Below, one piece after another: positions 1 through 7,720 of a stretch of 29,315 bases of DNA. Both the position numbers and the translations under genes were made by a program. The notes beneath the pieces are model-generated. The model did no database searches and was not told the DNA's origin. It saw only the letters and a list, made by a program, of their open reading frames with translations. The stretch comes from a virus. How positions within the stretch are numbered: the first letter of the stretch is position 1; each line of letters opens with the position of its first letter. The stretch covers positions 1 through 29,315 of the IMG/VR virus record IMGVR_UViG_3300043803_000806; one strand, 5' to 3'.

Positions 1-1
1 A

Positions 2-2281
2 CTTGACTTCCTTCCTGACCTTGAAGCATCAAGCAAAGAGCTACACGATAAACTTTGTGGATGCGTTGAAACAACACCATCTGAAGGATTGCACATTTTC
101 TACTATTTGCCACTAGGTAAATCAAAATGCCGTGAATTGGCGGTAATGTCTACGGACAATGGCAAGAGATGGCTTGCCGAAGCAAAAGCCAAAGGATCGA
201 CTAAAAAGATTGCTCCACCATTAATAGAAACAAGGGGGGCGGGTGGGTATGTAGTTGGATTCTATTCTCAGGCAGTCTCAAAAATTGATGGATTAGTTAA
301 GCCATATAAAATGCTGCATGGTGATGTTTCAACCATTCCAACCCTGACTGCGGATGAGCATGAATTTCTGATGTCATTTGCCCAGTCTTATGATCAAAAA
401 GCAGCAAAGAGATTCATCGAGTTAAATAAAGAACCTTACCAGTACAAAGAAATAGGTAAGAAAACTGCCCTTGACCAATGGAGAGCGGAAACTTCATGGC
501 CCGAAATCCTTCCAGATTCTTATAGAGTCGTGGAAGTCAGGCATGATTACTTTTTAGTTTGGCATCCAGATTCGTCAGGCAGAGAACCTAACGCAATTGC
601 AGGGTGCAAAAATGGTGGCATGGATCGCTATTGGAATTTCAGTCCATTAGACTGGAGATTGAGTCCAAACATTCCATTAACCAAAGATTATGTCTACTGT
701 ATGAGTCGAGGATGGCAACCTGGAAGTAGAGAATGGAAAACATTTTACGCACAGGTGTTTGCTAAGTATTCAATAGACAAAATTGAAGACGAACCTGTGA
801 ACGAATCAAGATGGGATTTCCTTGAAACAACAAAGTCAGGTAAGGTTAAACAAGTCAGAACTGTAGACATTGTGCCTGACGATGCCATTTCATTTCCTGG
901 GTGGATCGATACATACATCGACTACTGTATGAGAAACGCACTATACCCAGAGAAGCGAATTGCTGCTGCATCTGCACTAGGTATGTTCTCCGCTTTAGTG
1001 GGAAGATCCATCATGGGGCCAAATGAACTAAAGCTTAACTTGTATATAGTTGTTCTTGGCCTGACAGCTTCGGGCAAAGATTTCCCGCGAAAATTAAACG
1101 CTAGAATCTGTATGGAAATTGATAACGCAAGCTTGCTAATGACGAAAGTGGGTTCAAGAGAGGGTCTTGAAGAAAAAGTAATTCAAGGGCCAAAGTTTCT
1201 CATGGCTGATGAAGGTGCATTTGATCTTGAGAAAGCTAAATCGGGTGACACAAGGTTCAATGATGTTATGGGAACGATGCTTGAACTATTTACATCGAAC
1301 TATATCAAGAGGCGAGCAAAGGCGGGTGATGCGGATTCTGAAAACTTTATTCGCTATCCATTTCTTTCGATTATGACCTCATCAACTCCAGAAGAGTATT
1401 TCAAAGCACTATCACCTAAAATGCTTCGGTCAGGTTTTTACAATCGTTTGCTAATTCTTCAGTCTGCAATCCGAGGTAGGATGAATCTTCGTGGAATGTC
1501 TGTATCAGAACCAATTCCAGAATATTTGGTTGAAGTTGCTGCAAGACTGATCGCCATGAATGAGAATCTTGTTCCTGGAGTTATCAAGGAATTCATGCAA
1601 GATACTAAGCTTGATGCACTTGGAAATGCACCACTAAACCAGATTGAAAAAGATTCAAAGGTTCTTTTGCTTGATGAAGATGCGTTAGAATTCTTTCAAA
1701 CCCAAGTATGGGAAAATGATGATTTGTATTCCAAGTATCAGAAGAACAGCGAAGAAGAAAAGGCTTCTTCATGTGCGAGGCTTCCTGAGTTGGCTTTGAA
1801 AATAGCTTGCTTGTGGGAATTAAGTCAGGACATAAACGCTGACACGATTTCTTTAGCTGGTGTAATGGCTGGATTTAAATTTGTTCGTGAAGTGAATAAG
1901 AGGCAAACTGCAAACACAGTCATGGTAAGCGATACTAAGTTTGGTGAAATTACAGATAAGCTACTAAACATGATCAAGGATTCGTTGAACGAAATCGAAC
2001 CAGATGTGTATGGTGTAAAAATGATTGATGCTAAGAGGCATCTTAGGAAGATTGTACACAGCGGACAATCGGTTGACGATGCAATTCGATACCTTCAAGA
2101 TTGCGGTGAGATTTCAATCAGAAAAAGCAGGGATAAAAATGGTGCTGGTTCAATGTACATTGTTATAAATGAACAAACACCACAAAGCATGATTGAAACA
2201 GTTATCGAAAAAAGACCTCCTAAAGATGACCAATCACCTTCTCGATCCCAATCCGAGGAATCGACATCAGAGCCAAGTTAA
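2..2281 (+). CDS. Prim-pol / superfamily 3-like helicase replication protein (5' partial)
   Basis: This is a phage replication protein combining a primase-polymerase domain with an ATPase. The frame stays open to the left edge, so the true start lies outside the window; a TTG at 89 would be an artefact of truncation. The visible N-terminus has VETTPSEGLHIFYY followed by LIETRGAGGYVV, which matches the second half of the bifunctional primase/polymerase fold (TPSGG-x-H and the RG-x-GGYVV strand). The catalytic acidic residues would lie upstream. ETSWPEIL resembles the linker seen after prim-pol domains. The ATPase part (about nt 900-1500) has GLTASGKD as Walker A and FLMADE as Walker B, as in DUF3987-type phage/plasmid helicases. 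The last 100 residues look like a winged helix (KMIDAKRHLRKIV, DDAIRYLQDCGEI). The extreme C-terminus is a Ser/Pro/Glu tail that overlaps the terminase gene on the other strand. The family assignment is by motif only. Confidence 0.8.
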   Translation, partial: LDFLPDLEASSKELHDKLCGCVETTPSEGLHIFYYLPLGKSKCRELAVMSTDNGKRWLAEAKAKGSTKKIAPPLIETRGAGGYVVGFYSQAVSKIDGLVKPYKMLHGDVSTIPTLTADEHEFLMSFAQSYDQKAAKRFIELNKEPYQYKEIGKKTALDQWRAETSWPEILPDSYRVVEVRHDYFLVWHPDSSGREPNAIAGCKNGGMDRYWNFSPLDWRLSPNIPLTKDYVYCMSRGWQPGSREWKTFYAQVFAKYSIDKIEDEPVNESRWDFLETTKSGKVKQVRTVDIVPDDAISFPGWIDTYIDYCMRNALYPEKRIAAASALGMFSALVGRSIMGPNELKLNLYIVVLGLTASGKDFPRKLNARICMEIDNASLLMTKVGSREGLEEKVIQGPKFLMADEGAFDLEKAKSGDTRFNDVMGTMLELFTSNYIKRRAKAGDADSENFIRYPFLSIMTSSTPEEYFKALSPKMLRSGFYNRLLILQSAIRGRMNLRGMSVSEPIPEYLVEVAARLIAMNENLVPGVIKEFMQDTKLDALGNAPLNQIEKDSKVLLLDEDALEFFQTQVWENDDLYSKYQKNSEEEKASSCARLPELALKIACLWELSQDINADTISLAGVMAGFKFVREVNKRQTANTVMVSDTKFGEITDKLLNMIKDSLNEIEPDVYGVKMIDAKRHLRKIVHSGQSVDDAIRYLQDCGEISIRKSRDKNGAGSMYIVINEQTPQSMIETVIEKRPPKDDQSPSRSQSEESTSEPS

Positions 2282-3776
2282 AGGCATCTGCAAGGTCAGG
2301 AGAGTGCTTAAGTCTACGCTTCATCATGTCCTTAGACTCGACCACTCTTCTTCCGTTCGTATCCACAATGTATACTGGTGTGCGTAACTCTTCCATCATT
2401 CTTTCCCGCATATGAAGCGGAAGATGTCCGATTGAAACTTTGCCTTCCATCGCAAGTTCTGCTGCTTCAAACCATAGAGCGGATCTCATGTTCGGGAACT
2501 CCCGCCACCTTGGTGCTTCACCAGATGAATTAATGCCGTAAAACATATAGTCACCCTTGTTATCGACCACACCACCACCAACACCACCCTCATCAATAAG
2601 CACAGGGATTTTGTATTGCGATTGCCTTGGTGTTTCATACTTCTGACAATACTCTTTAATCTTTTCCGAGAATTCTTTCGTAGACAATCCACGATACTCC
2701 TTTGCATCTATGATGCAGCATCCATGCCTGACCACTAAACAGGATCTATCGTCACCGAATCTTGCAGGGTCAGCACCAATTTGAACCACCCAATCCTTAT
2801 TGAGCGGAATTGGATCAAGGATTTGTTTGAGTGCCAAAGCACCCCATACCGAGTTGATCGCCTTACTTGGATATCTCCCAAGAACTTGAATATCAAAAAG
2901 CGGGTCTTCAACCATGTAGTTTTTATCATTGAAGGTAAAGTACCCTGGCTCAGATTCTTCACCTTCTCTAGCGGATCTACATTCGTTTTTGATGCGGTTC
3001 TCTACATACTCATAGTTAATTGCACCTGGAACTAGATCGGCTTTAAAAGCAACATTAGGATGGTCTAAAGCTGAGAGGTGAAACACTTTCCAGTCAGGAG
3101 AGTTTTCAGCAAAGTAAGCGGGTGATGAGGCATCGTATGGATTGAAAATACAGAACCATAAACAATTCTCTTTGCTTGCTGAAAGCATCGATTCCGCTCG
3201 TTCCCAGAAGGTTGGTTCAATACCGCTCGCTTCGTCAAACAAGATGCACAAACCACCAGCGGAATGCCTCCCTTGGAAAGCATCAGCTTTCTGGGCGGTA
3301 AGTCCTTGGATGTAATGCGAGGGGTTCTTTTCTAATCGATTAGCCTTGGGCATCCAGTTTGGATCTCTAGGTCTAACCCTGCGTAATTCTTTGAACACAC
3401 CATCTTTAATTTGTTGGGCAACAGGTGCTGATATCAAAACTTCTGATGGAGTAAAGTGATCGTGAAACCATGAAGCAATAACAGCACACAAAAAAGTTTT
3501 GCCTTGATTGTGTGCGGATCGAACTAGAACTTTTCTTGCACCATTGGCAACGGAATTAAATATTTCCATCTGCTGGGGAGTCAGGCTGATTCCGAGGTAT
3601 TCGCAATACTCCCCTGGGTCTTTCGGAATCACTATAGTCTTCTGATTCTCCCGATTCACCCTCTTCACTTCTTGGATTTCCGAAAGTTTCCCCTGCAACG
3701 CTGGACTCGATAAGACCCTTTGCCATTTCTTTTGCAAGTTGTTTGTTGAGGAGTTTTTGGAGTTCTTGCTCATCAT
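2220..3776 (-). CDS. terL: Terminase large subunit
   Basis: This is the ATP-driven motor and nuclease that packages DNA into the prohead, working with TerS and the portal. With the start at 3776 it has 518 residues. The ATPase has a Walker A variant, SAHNQGKT (residues 87-94), and Walker B LCILFDE (176-182). The RNase H-like nuclease shows acidic residues in GADPARFGDD (D336), VLIDEGG (D395) and SPDLADAF (D494, D497), so both active sites look intact. An ATG-ATG pair at 3776 is preceded by AAGGA at five bases. The frame opens earlier, at 3914, but that extension has no ribosome site. The conserved stretch DPGEYCEYLG-x-x-LTPQQ (residues 53-69) is still inside the upstream gene's coding region, so TerL really does overlap TerS by 221 bp. 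The 3' end overlaps the convergent replication gene. Confidence 0.9.
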   Translation of the reverse strand: MMSKNSKNSSTNNLQKKWQRVLSSPALQGKLSEIQEVKRVNRENQKTIVIPKDPGEYCEYLGISLTPQQMEIFNSVANGARKVLVRSAHNQGKTFLCAVIASWFHDHFTPSEVLISAPVAQQIKDGVFKELRRVRPRDPNWMPKANRLEKNPSHYIQGLTAQKADAFQGRHSAGGLCILFDEASGIEPTFWERAESMLSASKENCLWFCIFNPYDASSPAYFAENSPDWKVFHLSALDHPNVAFKADLVPGAINYEYVENRIKNECRSAREGEESEPGYFTFNDKNYMVEDPLFDIQVLGRYPSKAINSVWGALALKQILDPIPLNKDWVVQIGADPARFGDDRSCLVVRHGCCIIDAKEYRGLSTKEFSEKIKEYCQKYETPRQSQYKIPVLIDEGGVGGGVVDNKGDYMFYGINSSGEAPRWREFPNMRSALWFEAAELAMEGKVSIGHLPLHMRERMMEELRTPVYIVDTNGRRVVESKDMMKRRLKHSPDLADAFNLALMSIPRIGIEKVIGHL

Positions 3777-4014
3777 TTCGTTCCTTATTATTTCTCTCGA
3801 TGATCCATTGCATGGCTCGCCAATCCTCAGAACCATGTTCATGGATAACCTGTTGCATAGCAATGGTTGCCTGTGCTTTGGCTTTAACCATCTCTTTTTT
3901 ATGCCAAGGTTCAAGATCCCTTCTGGAAATCCCGAAGGCCTTCATGGCTAATTTAAAGTCAATTCCACGCTGAATGTTCTCCAGCATTTCATAAAAACTA
4001 TCTGAATCTATCAT
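3556..4014 (-). CDS. terS: Terminase small subunit (putative)
   Basis: This is the probable DNA-recognition subunit of the packaging terminase, 152 residues long. The N-terminal third reads as a helix-turn-helix (GIDFKLAMKAFGISRRDLEPW). It is followed by a helical stretch with WRAMQWIIERN, a pattern typical of small terminase and related phage HTH proteins, which often have W-x-A-x-x-W-x-LER. The C-terminus (residues ~95-152) is acidic and low in complexity (SEEGESGESEDYSDSE) and is encoded in the region that also encodes the N-terminus of TerL in another frame. The start ATG at 4014 overlaps the upstream stop in an ATGA, suggesting translational coupling. The assignment rests on position directly before TerL, size and the HTH. 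Confidence 0.72.
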   Translation of the reverse strand: MIDSDSFYEMLENIQRGIDFKLAMKAFGISRRDLEPWHKKEMVKAKAQATIAMQQVIHEHGSEDWRAMQWIIERNNKERNDEQELQKLLNKQLAKEMAKGLIESSVAGETFGNPRSEEGESGESEDYSDSERPRGVLRIPRNQPDSPADGNI

Positions 4015-4202
4015 GATTTTGGAAACTCCTTGCCCCCTGGAAATTCAACATTTTCTGGTGTTTCTGGATCGATCAACATTCTCATAAGTTCAAGTGTCTC
4101 AGAGATATAGATCAAACTTGCTGCTATTGATTGAGATGGTTTTCCTTTTTCATAAGCAGCAATGGCTTCTACCATCCAATCCGCTCCAGCTTTACTTAAC
4201 AT
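4011..4202 (-). CDS. Small hypothetical protein, first gene of the terminase operon
   Basis: This 63-residue protein is mostly helical, with an Ala-rich centre (AIAAYEKGKPSQSIAASLIYISETLELMRML) and a Pro/Glu tail. The family is not recognised. The frame opens further upstream to 4469, but that part is antisense to the divergent gene. The start at 4202 has AAGGA six bases before the ATG and is preceded by a TATAAT hexamer. Its stop overlaps the TerS start in ATGA, so it is probably cotranslated with the terminase subunits. It could be a packaging accessory or an unrelated small regulator. Confidence 0.6.
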   Translation of the reverse strand: MLSKAGADWMVEAIAAYEKGKPSQSIAASLIYISETLELMRMLIDPETPENVEFPGGKEFPKS

Positions 4203-4241
4203 ATTGCATCCTTTCAAAAACAAGGTAAAATAGGTAACAGT

Positions 4242-4247
4242 ATTATA
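4242..4247 (-). promoter_or_regulatory. Candidate -10 box for the terminase operon
   Basis: The minus strand reads TATAAT, a perfect sigma-70 -10 hexamer, about 40 bases before the first ATG of the terminase operon. No convincing -35 hexamer is seen at the usual distance, so the call is tentative. The plus strand at 4241-4246 reads TATTAT and could serve the divergent gene at 4270, which would make the two promoters overlap. Confidence 0.35.
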
Positions 4248-4269
4248 GCAAAAAGCAAGAGGAATTTCG

Positions 4270-4785
4270 ATGGCAGATTTACTTGGAGCTATAGAAAAGC
4301 TTAAAAGATTATTGCAAGATAGAACTAGAAGAGTTGCTAGAGCTACTGGAAATAGTCCTGACCCAGATATTACCACCACTAGCGAGTCCGTTTTATATAC
4401 ACCACCTTCTAGGTGGATGAAATCTCTTGAATATTTTCCAATGGCTAAAGCTCCGTCAGGATCGGTCATAATGAAAGCTAGAGGCCCAGATATTGGATAT
4501 ATTTACCCAAGGGTAGGTAAGGCCACTTTCAACAAATGGGTGGCAAATAACTGGAGAGGTGGCTTCATATACTGGTACGCTACACCAACATTGAAAGACT
4601 ATTCTATCATAGCAAGAACAAGCGGTTCAAAAGCTAGGAAATCAACAGGAAGGGCATCTGCATGGGCATTCTTGAAAAACAAAAGAAGAAAGAATCTTAA
4701 AGCAAGGGTTATGAGAGGCCCGCAAGCTGGTAATTTACCAGCCCATGTTTTATCAAGGGCAAAAAAAGTTTACCACACTCCATAG
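4270..4785 (+). CDS. Hypothetical basic protein, divergent cassette gene 1
   Basis: This is a 171-residue protein with a strongly basic C-terminal half (KARKSTGRASAWAFLKNKRR), suggesting nucleic-acid or anionic-surface binding. The centre has an aromatic stretch (IGYIYPRVGKATFNKWV, then WRGGFIYWYATP) that looks like a compact beta fold. The family is not recognised. The ATG at 4270 follows AGAGGAA at five bases. It lies opposite to all neighbouring late genes and is followed eight bases later by a second gene in the same direction, forming a small independent cassette between the terminase and virion modules. A possible TATTAT -10 is at 4241-4246. Confidence 0.65.
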   Translation: MADLLGAIEKLKRLLQDRTRRVARATGNSPDPDITTTSESVLYTPPSRWMKSLEYFPMAKAPSGSVIMKARGPDIGYIYPRVGKATFNKWVANNWRGGFIYWYATPTLKDYSIIARTSGSKARKSTGRASAWAFLKNKRRKNLKARVMRGPQAGNLPAHVLSRAKKVYHTP

Positions 4786-4793
4786 GAGAAGAA

Positions 4794-5099
4794 ATGTACC
4801 TAAATCCATACTATCGCCATATACAAGAAATGAAACGATTCTATGTTGAATCCATCACCAAGGAAGATATGGCTATTGTAAAGAGTTGCCTAGTAAGAAA
4901 GATTCGGGGTGGCAACATGAAGGCGGTAGAACTGTTTATGAAGTTCACCGAATGGCAAAAAGAATTGGATGCAGCAGCGGATGCTAGACATGAAATTCAA
5001 ACCATCATGGGTTCACCTACGGATGGATTGATGAAATCGCTTCGCCCTGGTTCTATGGAAATTTCTACTGGGCAACTTGAACAAAAGAAACAAGCTTGA
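4794..5099 (+). CDS. Hypothetical protein, divergent cassette gene 2
   Basis: This 101-residue, largely helical protein carries ITKEDMAIVKSCLV followed by RGGNMKAVELFMKF. This resembles the small helical module (T-x-E-x-x-x-AIV..L, GD-x-x-A-x-x-LL) seen in many short phage proteins near terminase genes. I do not know a proven function for that module. A strong AGGAG lies five bases before the ATG, and the gene follows the 4270 gene by eight bases, so the two are probably cotranscribed. The C-terminus is polar and likely disordered. Confidence 0.62.
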   Translation: MYLNPYYRHIQEMKRFYVESITKEDMAIVKSCLVRKIRGGNMKAVELFMKFTEWQKELDAAADARHEIQTIMGSPTDGLMKSLRPGSMEISTGQLEQKKQA

Positions 5100-5111
5100 T
5101 ATATTAACTTA

Positions 5112-5203
5112 GTCCGAATGATTCTAGGGCTTGTTTTAGCAATTTCCTGAGACTAATTCCTTCCGAAGTAGAATTGCGACAGGAAGGGAAGTTTCATTCG
5201 GAC
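5112..5203. repeat. Nested inverted repeat between convergent genes
   Basis: A 10-bp perfect inverted repeat (GTCCGAATGA at 5112-5121, TCATTCGGAC at 5194-5203) encloses a second (TTCCTG at 5144-5149, CAGGAA at 5180-5185) and a third (AATTC at 5155-5159, GAATT at 5171-5175). It fills most of the 107-bp gap between two convergent transcription units. No T-tract follows on either strand, so it is not a classical intrinsic terminator. It could be a bidirectional transcription block, an RNA 3'-end protector or a structured non-coding RNA. Confidence 0.6.
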
Positions 5204-5206
5204 ATC

Positions 5207-6109
5207 TTAATCAGCATCAATATAAGCTTTAAATATTCCAGATGCAGTTGATGTTTCACTTTCTGGAATGTATCCAGAATTGAAACTAAAAACAACAGGG
5301 TGATTGACTTTAATATTAACTGATCCATATACAATTCCTGTTTTCCTGTTAGAAGATCCTTGCTGGTAATTATTAATTATCATAGATGCTGTTGCTTCTG
5401 TTTTATTAGGATCAATAACTTTATAGTTGTAATAAAGAACTCCATTGCTTCCAGATACAAAATTCATGTATTTAGTCACTCCGTCACTAAGCATAGTAAT
5501 TTCCAATTTTGATGTACTTTCAAGTCCGCTTCCGGTGTAAGTTCCAGCATAATCACCTGTTCCTGTTTGGCTTAAAAAAGAAATGCCAGCGGGTGGTGTG
5601 GGTGTTGGGGTTGGAGTAGGGGTTGGTGTAGGTGTTGATCCACCAATAGTATCTACCATTATTGCCGGTATTAATTGATCTGGATCAAAATCAACAAAAA
5701 ATGTTTGACTAGGAACTAAAGAAACAACTGAAGTGTAATCATAATAGCCAATTAATCTGTTGCTAATGCTGCTATTGTAAATTATAAGGTATCTAAAAGG
5801 CCCGAAGAATTCATTTTCTGGGCAATTAAAAGTAAGGTTTTTAAAAAACAAACTATATATACCATCTTTTACAATATATTTTGTTTTTTCTAATGTATAA
5901 CCTCCATTTGGATAAGAAAAGCTTCCAAAGGGTTCTGGAAAATCTGTGGTGTTCCAATTGGTTTTATTTAATGGAATAGGTTCATAGTTTTCTTCGTCAG
6001 GATCATACACGCCAGATGTAATTGCCATCTTTAAAACATCTGTTTCTAGGTTATGAAGACCACCAGAAAAATCTGTTTCAAAACAAGAAAATGGAATTAA
6101 TGTCGCCAT
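5207..6109 (-). CDS. Putative virion protein with Pro-Thr linker
   Basis: This is a 300-residue protein, last in the leftward late region. The N-terminal half (FGPFRYLIIYN, LIGYYDYTSVVSLVPSQTFFVDFDP) matches the beta-rich pattern common in phage particle proteins, in which an 'iiY..../LIgYyDy.....v..GqtftVdfdp' segment recurs. A (PT)8 linker (about residues 158-173) joins it to a second beta domain rich in Ser, Thr and Tyr, which might bind a surface glycan. The ATG at 6109 follows AGGG closely behind the upstream stop. It is probably a tail or surface decoration component; its exact position in the particle cannot be told. Confidence 0.68.
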   Translation of the reverse strand: MATLIPFSCFETDFSGGLHNLETDVLKMAITSGVYDPDEENYEPIPLNKTNWNTTDFPEPFGSFSYPNGGYTLEKTKYIVKDGIYSLFFKNLTFNCPENEFFGPFRYLIIYNSSISNRLIGYYDYTSVVSLVPSQTFFVDFDPDQLIPAIMVDTIGGSTPTPTPTPTPTPTPPAGISFLSQTGTGDYAGTYTGSGLESTSKLEITMLSDGVTKYMNFVSGSNGVLYYNYKVIDPNKTEATASMIINNYQQGSSNRKTGIVYGSVNIKVNHPVVFSFNSGYIPESETSTASGIFKAYIDAD

Positions 6110-6124
6110 AAAGAATACCCTTTA

Positions 6125-7720
6125 TTATTCGTTAGAATAGTCAGAACATTTCCAACATAATTGAACTTTAGGATCATTACCAGCTTGTCTACAAGTGCCA
6201 TGTCTTTTGCATTCATGCAAAATTCCACCACCACAGCCACATGAAGGTGTTTTTTCTAAAGCCATTCCAAGACTTACACATGGTTTGGATTTAACTAATT
6301 GTATTTTTTTTATCATCTCTTTAACACGAATCATATTTGGGTCTGATTCTTGAATAGTTTTTTCATCTTGTTTAATAGGAACAGGCATAGGAACTTCTTT
6401 TTTAACTTCTTCAGAAACTGCTTTTTCTTGAAAGGTGTTTAATTGGCAATCTTCAATCGCTGCTGTTGGAAATTCCATTCCATAAAACTGAAGAATAGGA
6501 TCACCTGGAAGAAGACCTGAAAAACTTGCTTGCATTATAAATGGAGAAACAGGCTGAATCACAGTTATGTCTCCTATTATCCAAGGAGATTCAATAGTAG
6601 TTGCTGGAACCCCTGGTGGTGGTGTCGGCCCAGCAGTAAAAGTTTTTGCAGCAACGCAGATAGGCCCATTCTCTACTGTCTTTAATATAATGTGTAATTG
6701 ATCACCACTAGGCCATTCAGTAGAATACCCATATTGAATCAACTGGCTTTTACTGGCAAAAGGAGTTTCATTCGGACATCCAACATTAACAAAAAACATT
6801 GGATCAAAACTGTTTTGATATGGTGCTGGATTCATAGTGTTACCTTGCCACTTAAAGCAACCGCAAAGAATCCCTTGATCAAAACAAGCAAATGGATTTA
6901 CACCTAACTGAATTACATAAGGATTCCAAGCTAACGGAACGCTTGGAGTAACAAGACAAACCAAGCAAGAATAAGACTTATTTCCAGACTTTAAATTGCA
7001 CTTGTCTCCAAAATCGTTGTTCTCTACGGAACACCCAAAATCATATGAATACAAATATACTTCTGCTTCAATATATTTTAAATCGCCACCACATTCATCA
7101 CCATCGTAAGATGCTGGTGTAATTTCAGATTTGTAGGTTCTTGCACCAACACCATTGTTTGCTAAAGAAGCAGCGGTTTCAAAACAAGTTAGAGTTACAG
7201 TACCACAGGTAAAATAAGTATTGTCAGAACCTGGCATAAGCTTTGATGTAGTAATCGTTACGCTTACAACTCCTCTAGATATCGCTGTCATTACTACATC
7301 AGTTTTAATGACAACAGAAAAATCTGGCCCATAGTCATAAGGCATACGAGGGCTTTCGGGAGTCGGAAATTCATTATCCCAAGGCCTCCCTTGATTATGA
7401 GTTGTAATGCTAGATCCAGTCCATGTATTATTGTTAGGATTGTCTTCTTCATAGTCAGGTGGACAGCCAAAACTAACCATTCCAATTGAATCAATCCAGC
7501 GAATACCAACTCTACTTCCATTACACAAATCTGGATGCGTTCTAAGCCTAGAAAAATTAACAGTACCGCTAAGAAAAGGTTCACCTAAAACGCAAACCAA
7601 CGAACAATCAATATCAAAAACTTTTCCAGATACAGCGGGTTCTGGATCACAAATGTTTGCTGCAACCCTTGAAACATGGGTTTTGTGAAGATGTGCCGTA
7701 CCGCTTATTACATATGCCAT
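6125..7720 (-). CDS. Putative virion protein with Cys/His-rich C-terminus
   Basis: This 531-residue protein has a long beta-rich body containing many cysteines and short polar loops, with no recognised fold. A charged linker (about residues 430-475, KKEVPMPVPIKQDEK) precedes a compact C-terminal cluster, CGCGGGILHECKRHGTC, then CWKCSDY. The spacing of Cys and His residues suggests a zinc-ribbon-like knot. Similar terminal clusters recur, as I recall, in proteins of planctomycete-associated phages, but the role is unknown. The start overlaps the upstream stop as TAATG, so translation is likely coupled. It is probably part of the virion, from its place among other beta-rich late genes. Confidence 0.68.
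   Translation of the reverse strand: MAYVISGTAHLHKTHVSRVAANICDPEPAVSGKVFDIDCSLVCVLGEPFLSGTVNFSRLRTHPDLCNGSRVGIRWIDSIGMVSFGCPPDYEEDNPNNNTWTGSSITTHNQGRPWDNEFPTPESPRMPYDYGPDFSVVIKTDVVMTAISRGVVSVTITTSKLMPGSDNTYFTCGTVTLTCFETAASLANNGVGARTYKSEITPASYDGDECGGDLKYIEAEVYLYSYDFGCSVENNDFGDKCNLKSGNKSYSCLVCLVTPSVPLAWNPYVIQLGVNPFACFDQGILCGCFKWQGNTMNPAPYQNSFDPMFFVNVGCPNETPFASKSQLIQYGYSTEWPSGDQLHIILKTVENGPICVAAKTFTAGPTPPPGVPATTIESPWIIGDITVIQPVSPFIMQASFSGLLPGDPILQFYGMEFPTAAIEDCQLNTFQEKAVSEEVKKEVPMPVPIKQDEKTIQESDPNMIRVKEMIKKIQLVKSKPCVSLGMALEKTPSCGCGGGILHECKRHGTCRQAGNDPKVQLCWKCSDYSNE

Noticed and set aside
2193-2387. Short plus-strand frame after the replication gene
   Set aside because: It overlaps both the replication gene end and TerL in antisense, with no start signal.
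3777-3914. Upstream extension of TerL to 3914
   Set aside because: The 46 extra residues (start MNLGIKKRWLKPKHRQ) are a shadow of TerS, with no ribosome site; ATG at 3776 is better supported.
4203-4469. Upstream extension of the 63-aa gene before terS
   Set aside because: It would be antisense to the 4270 gene; the ATG at 4202 has a proper ribosome site and a TATAAT upstream.
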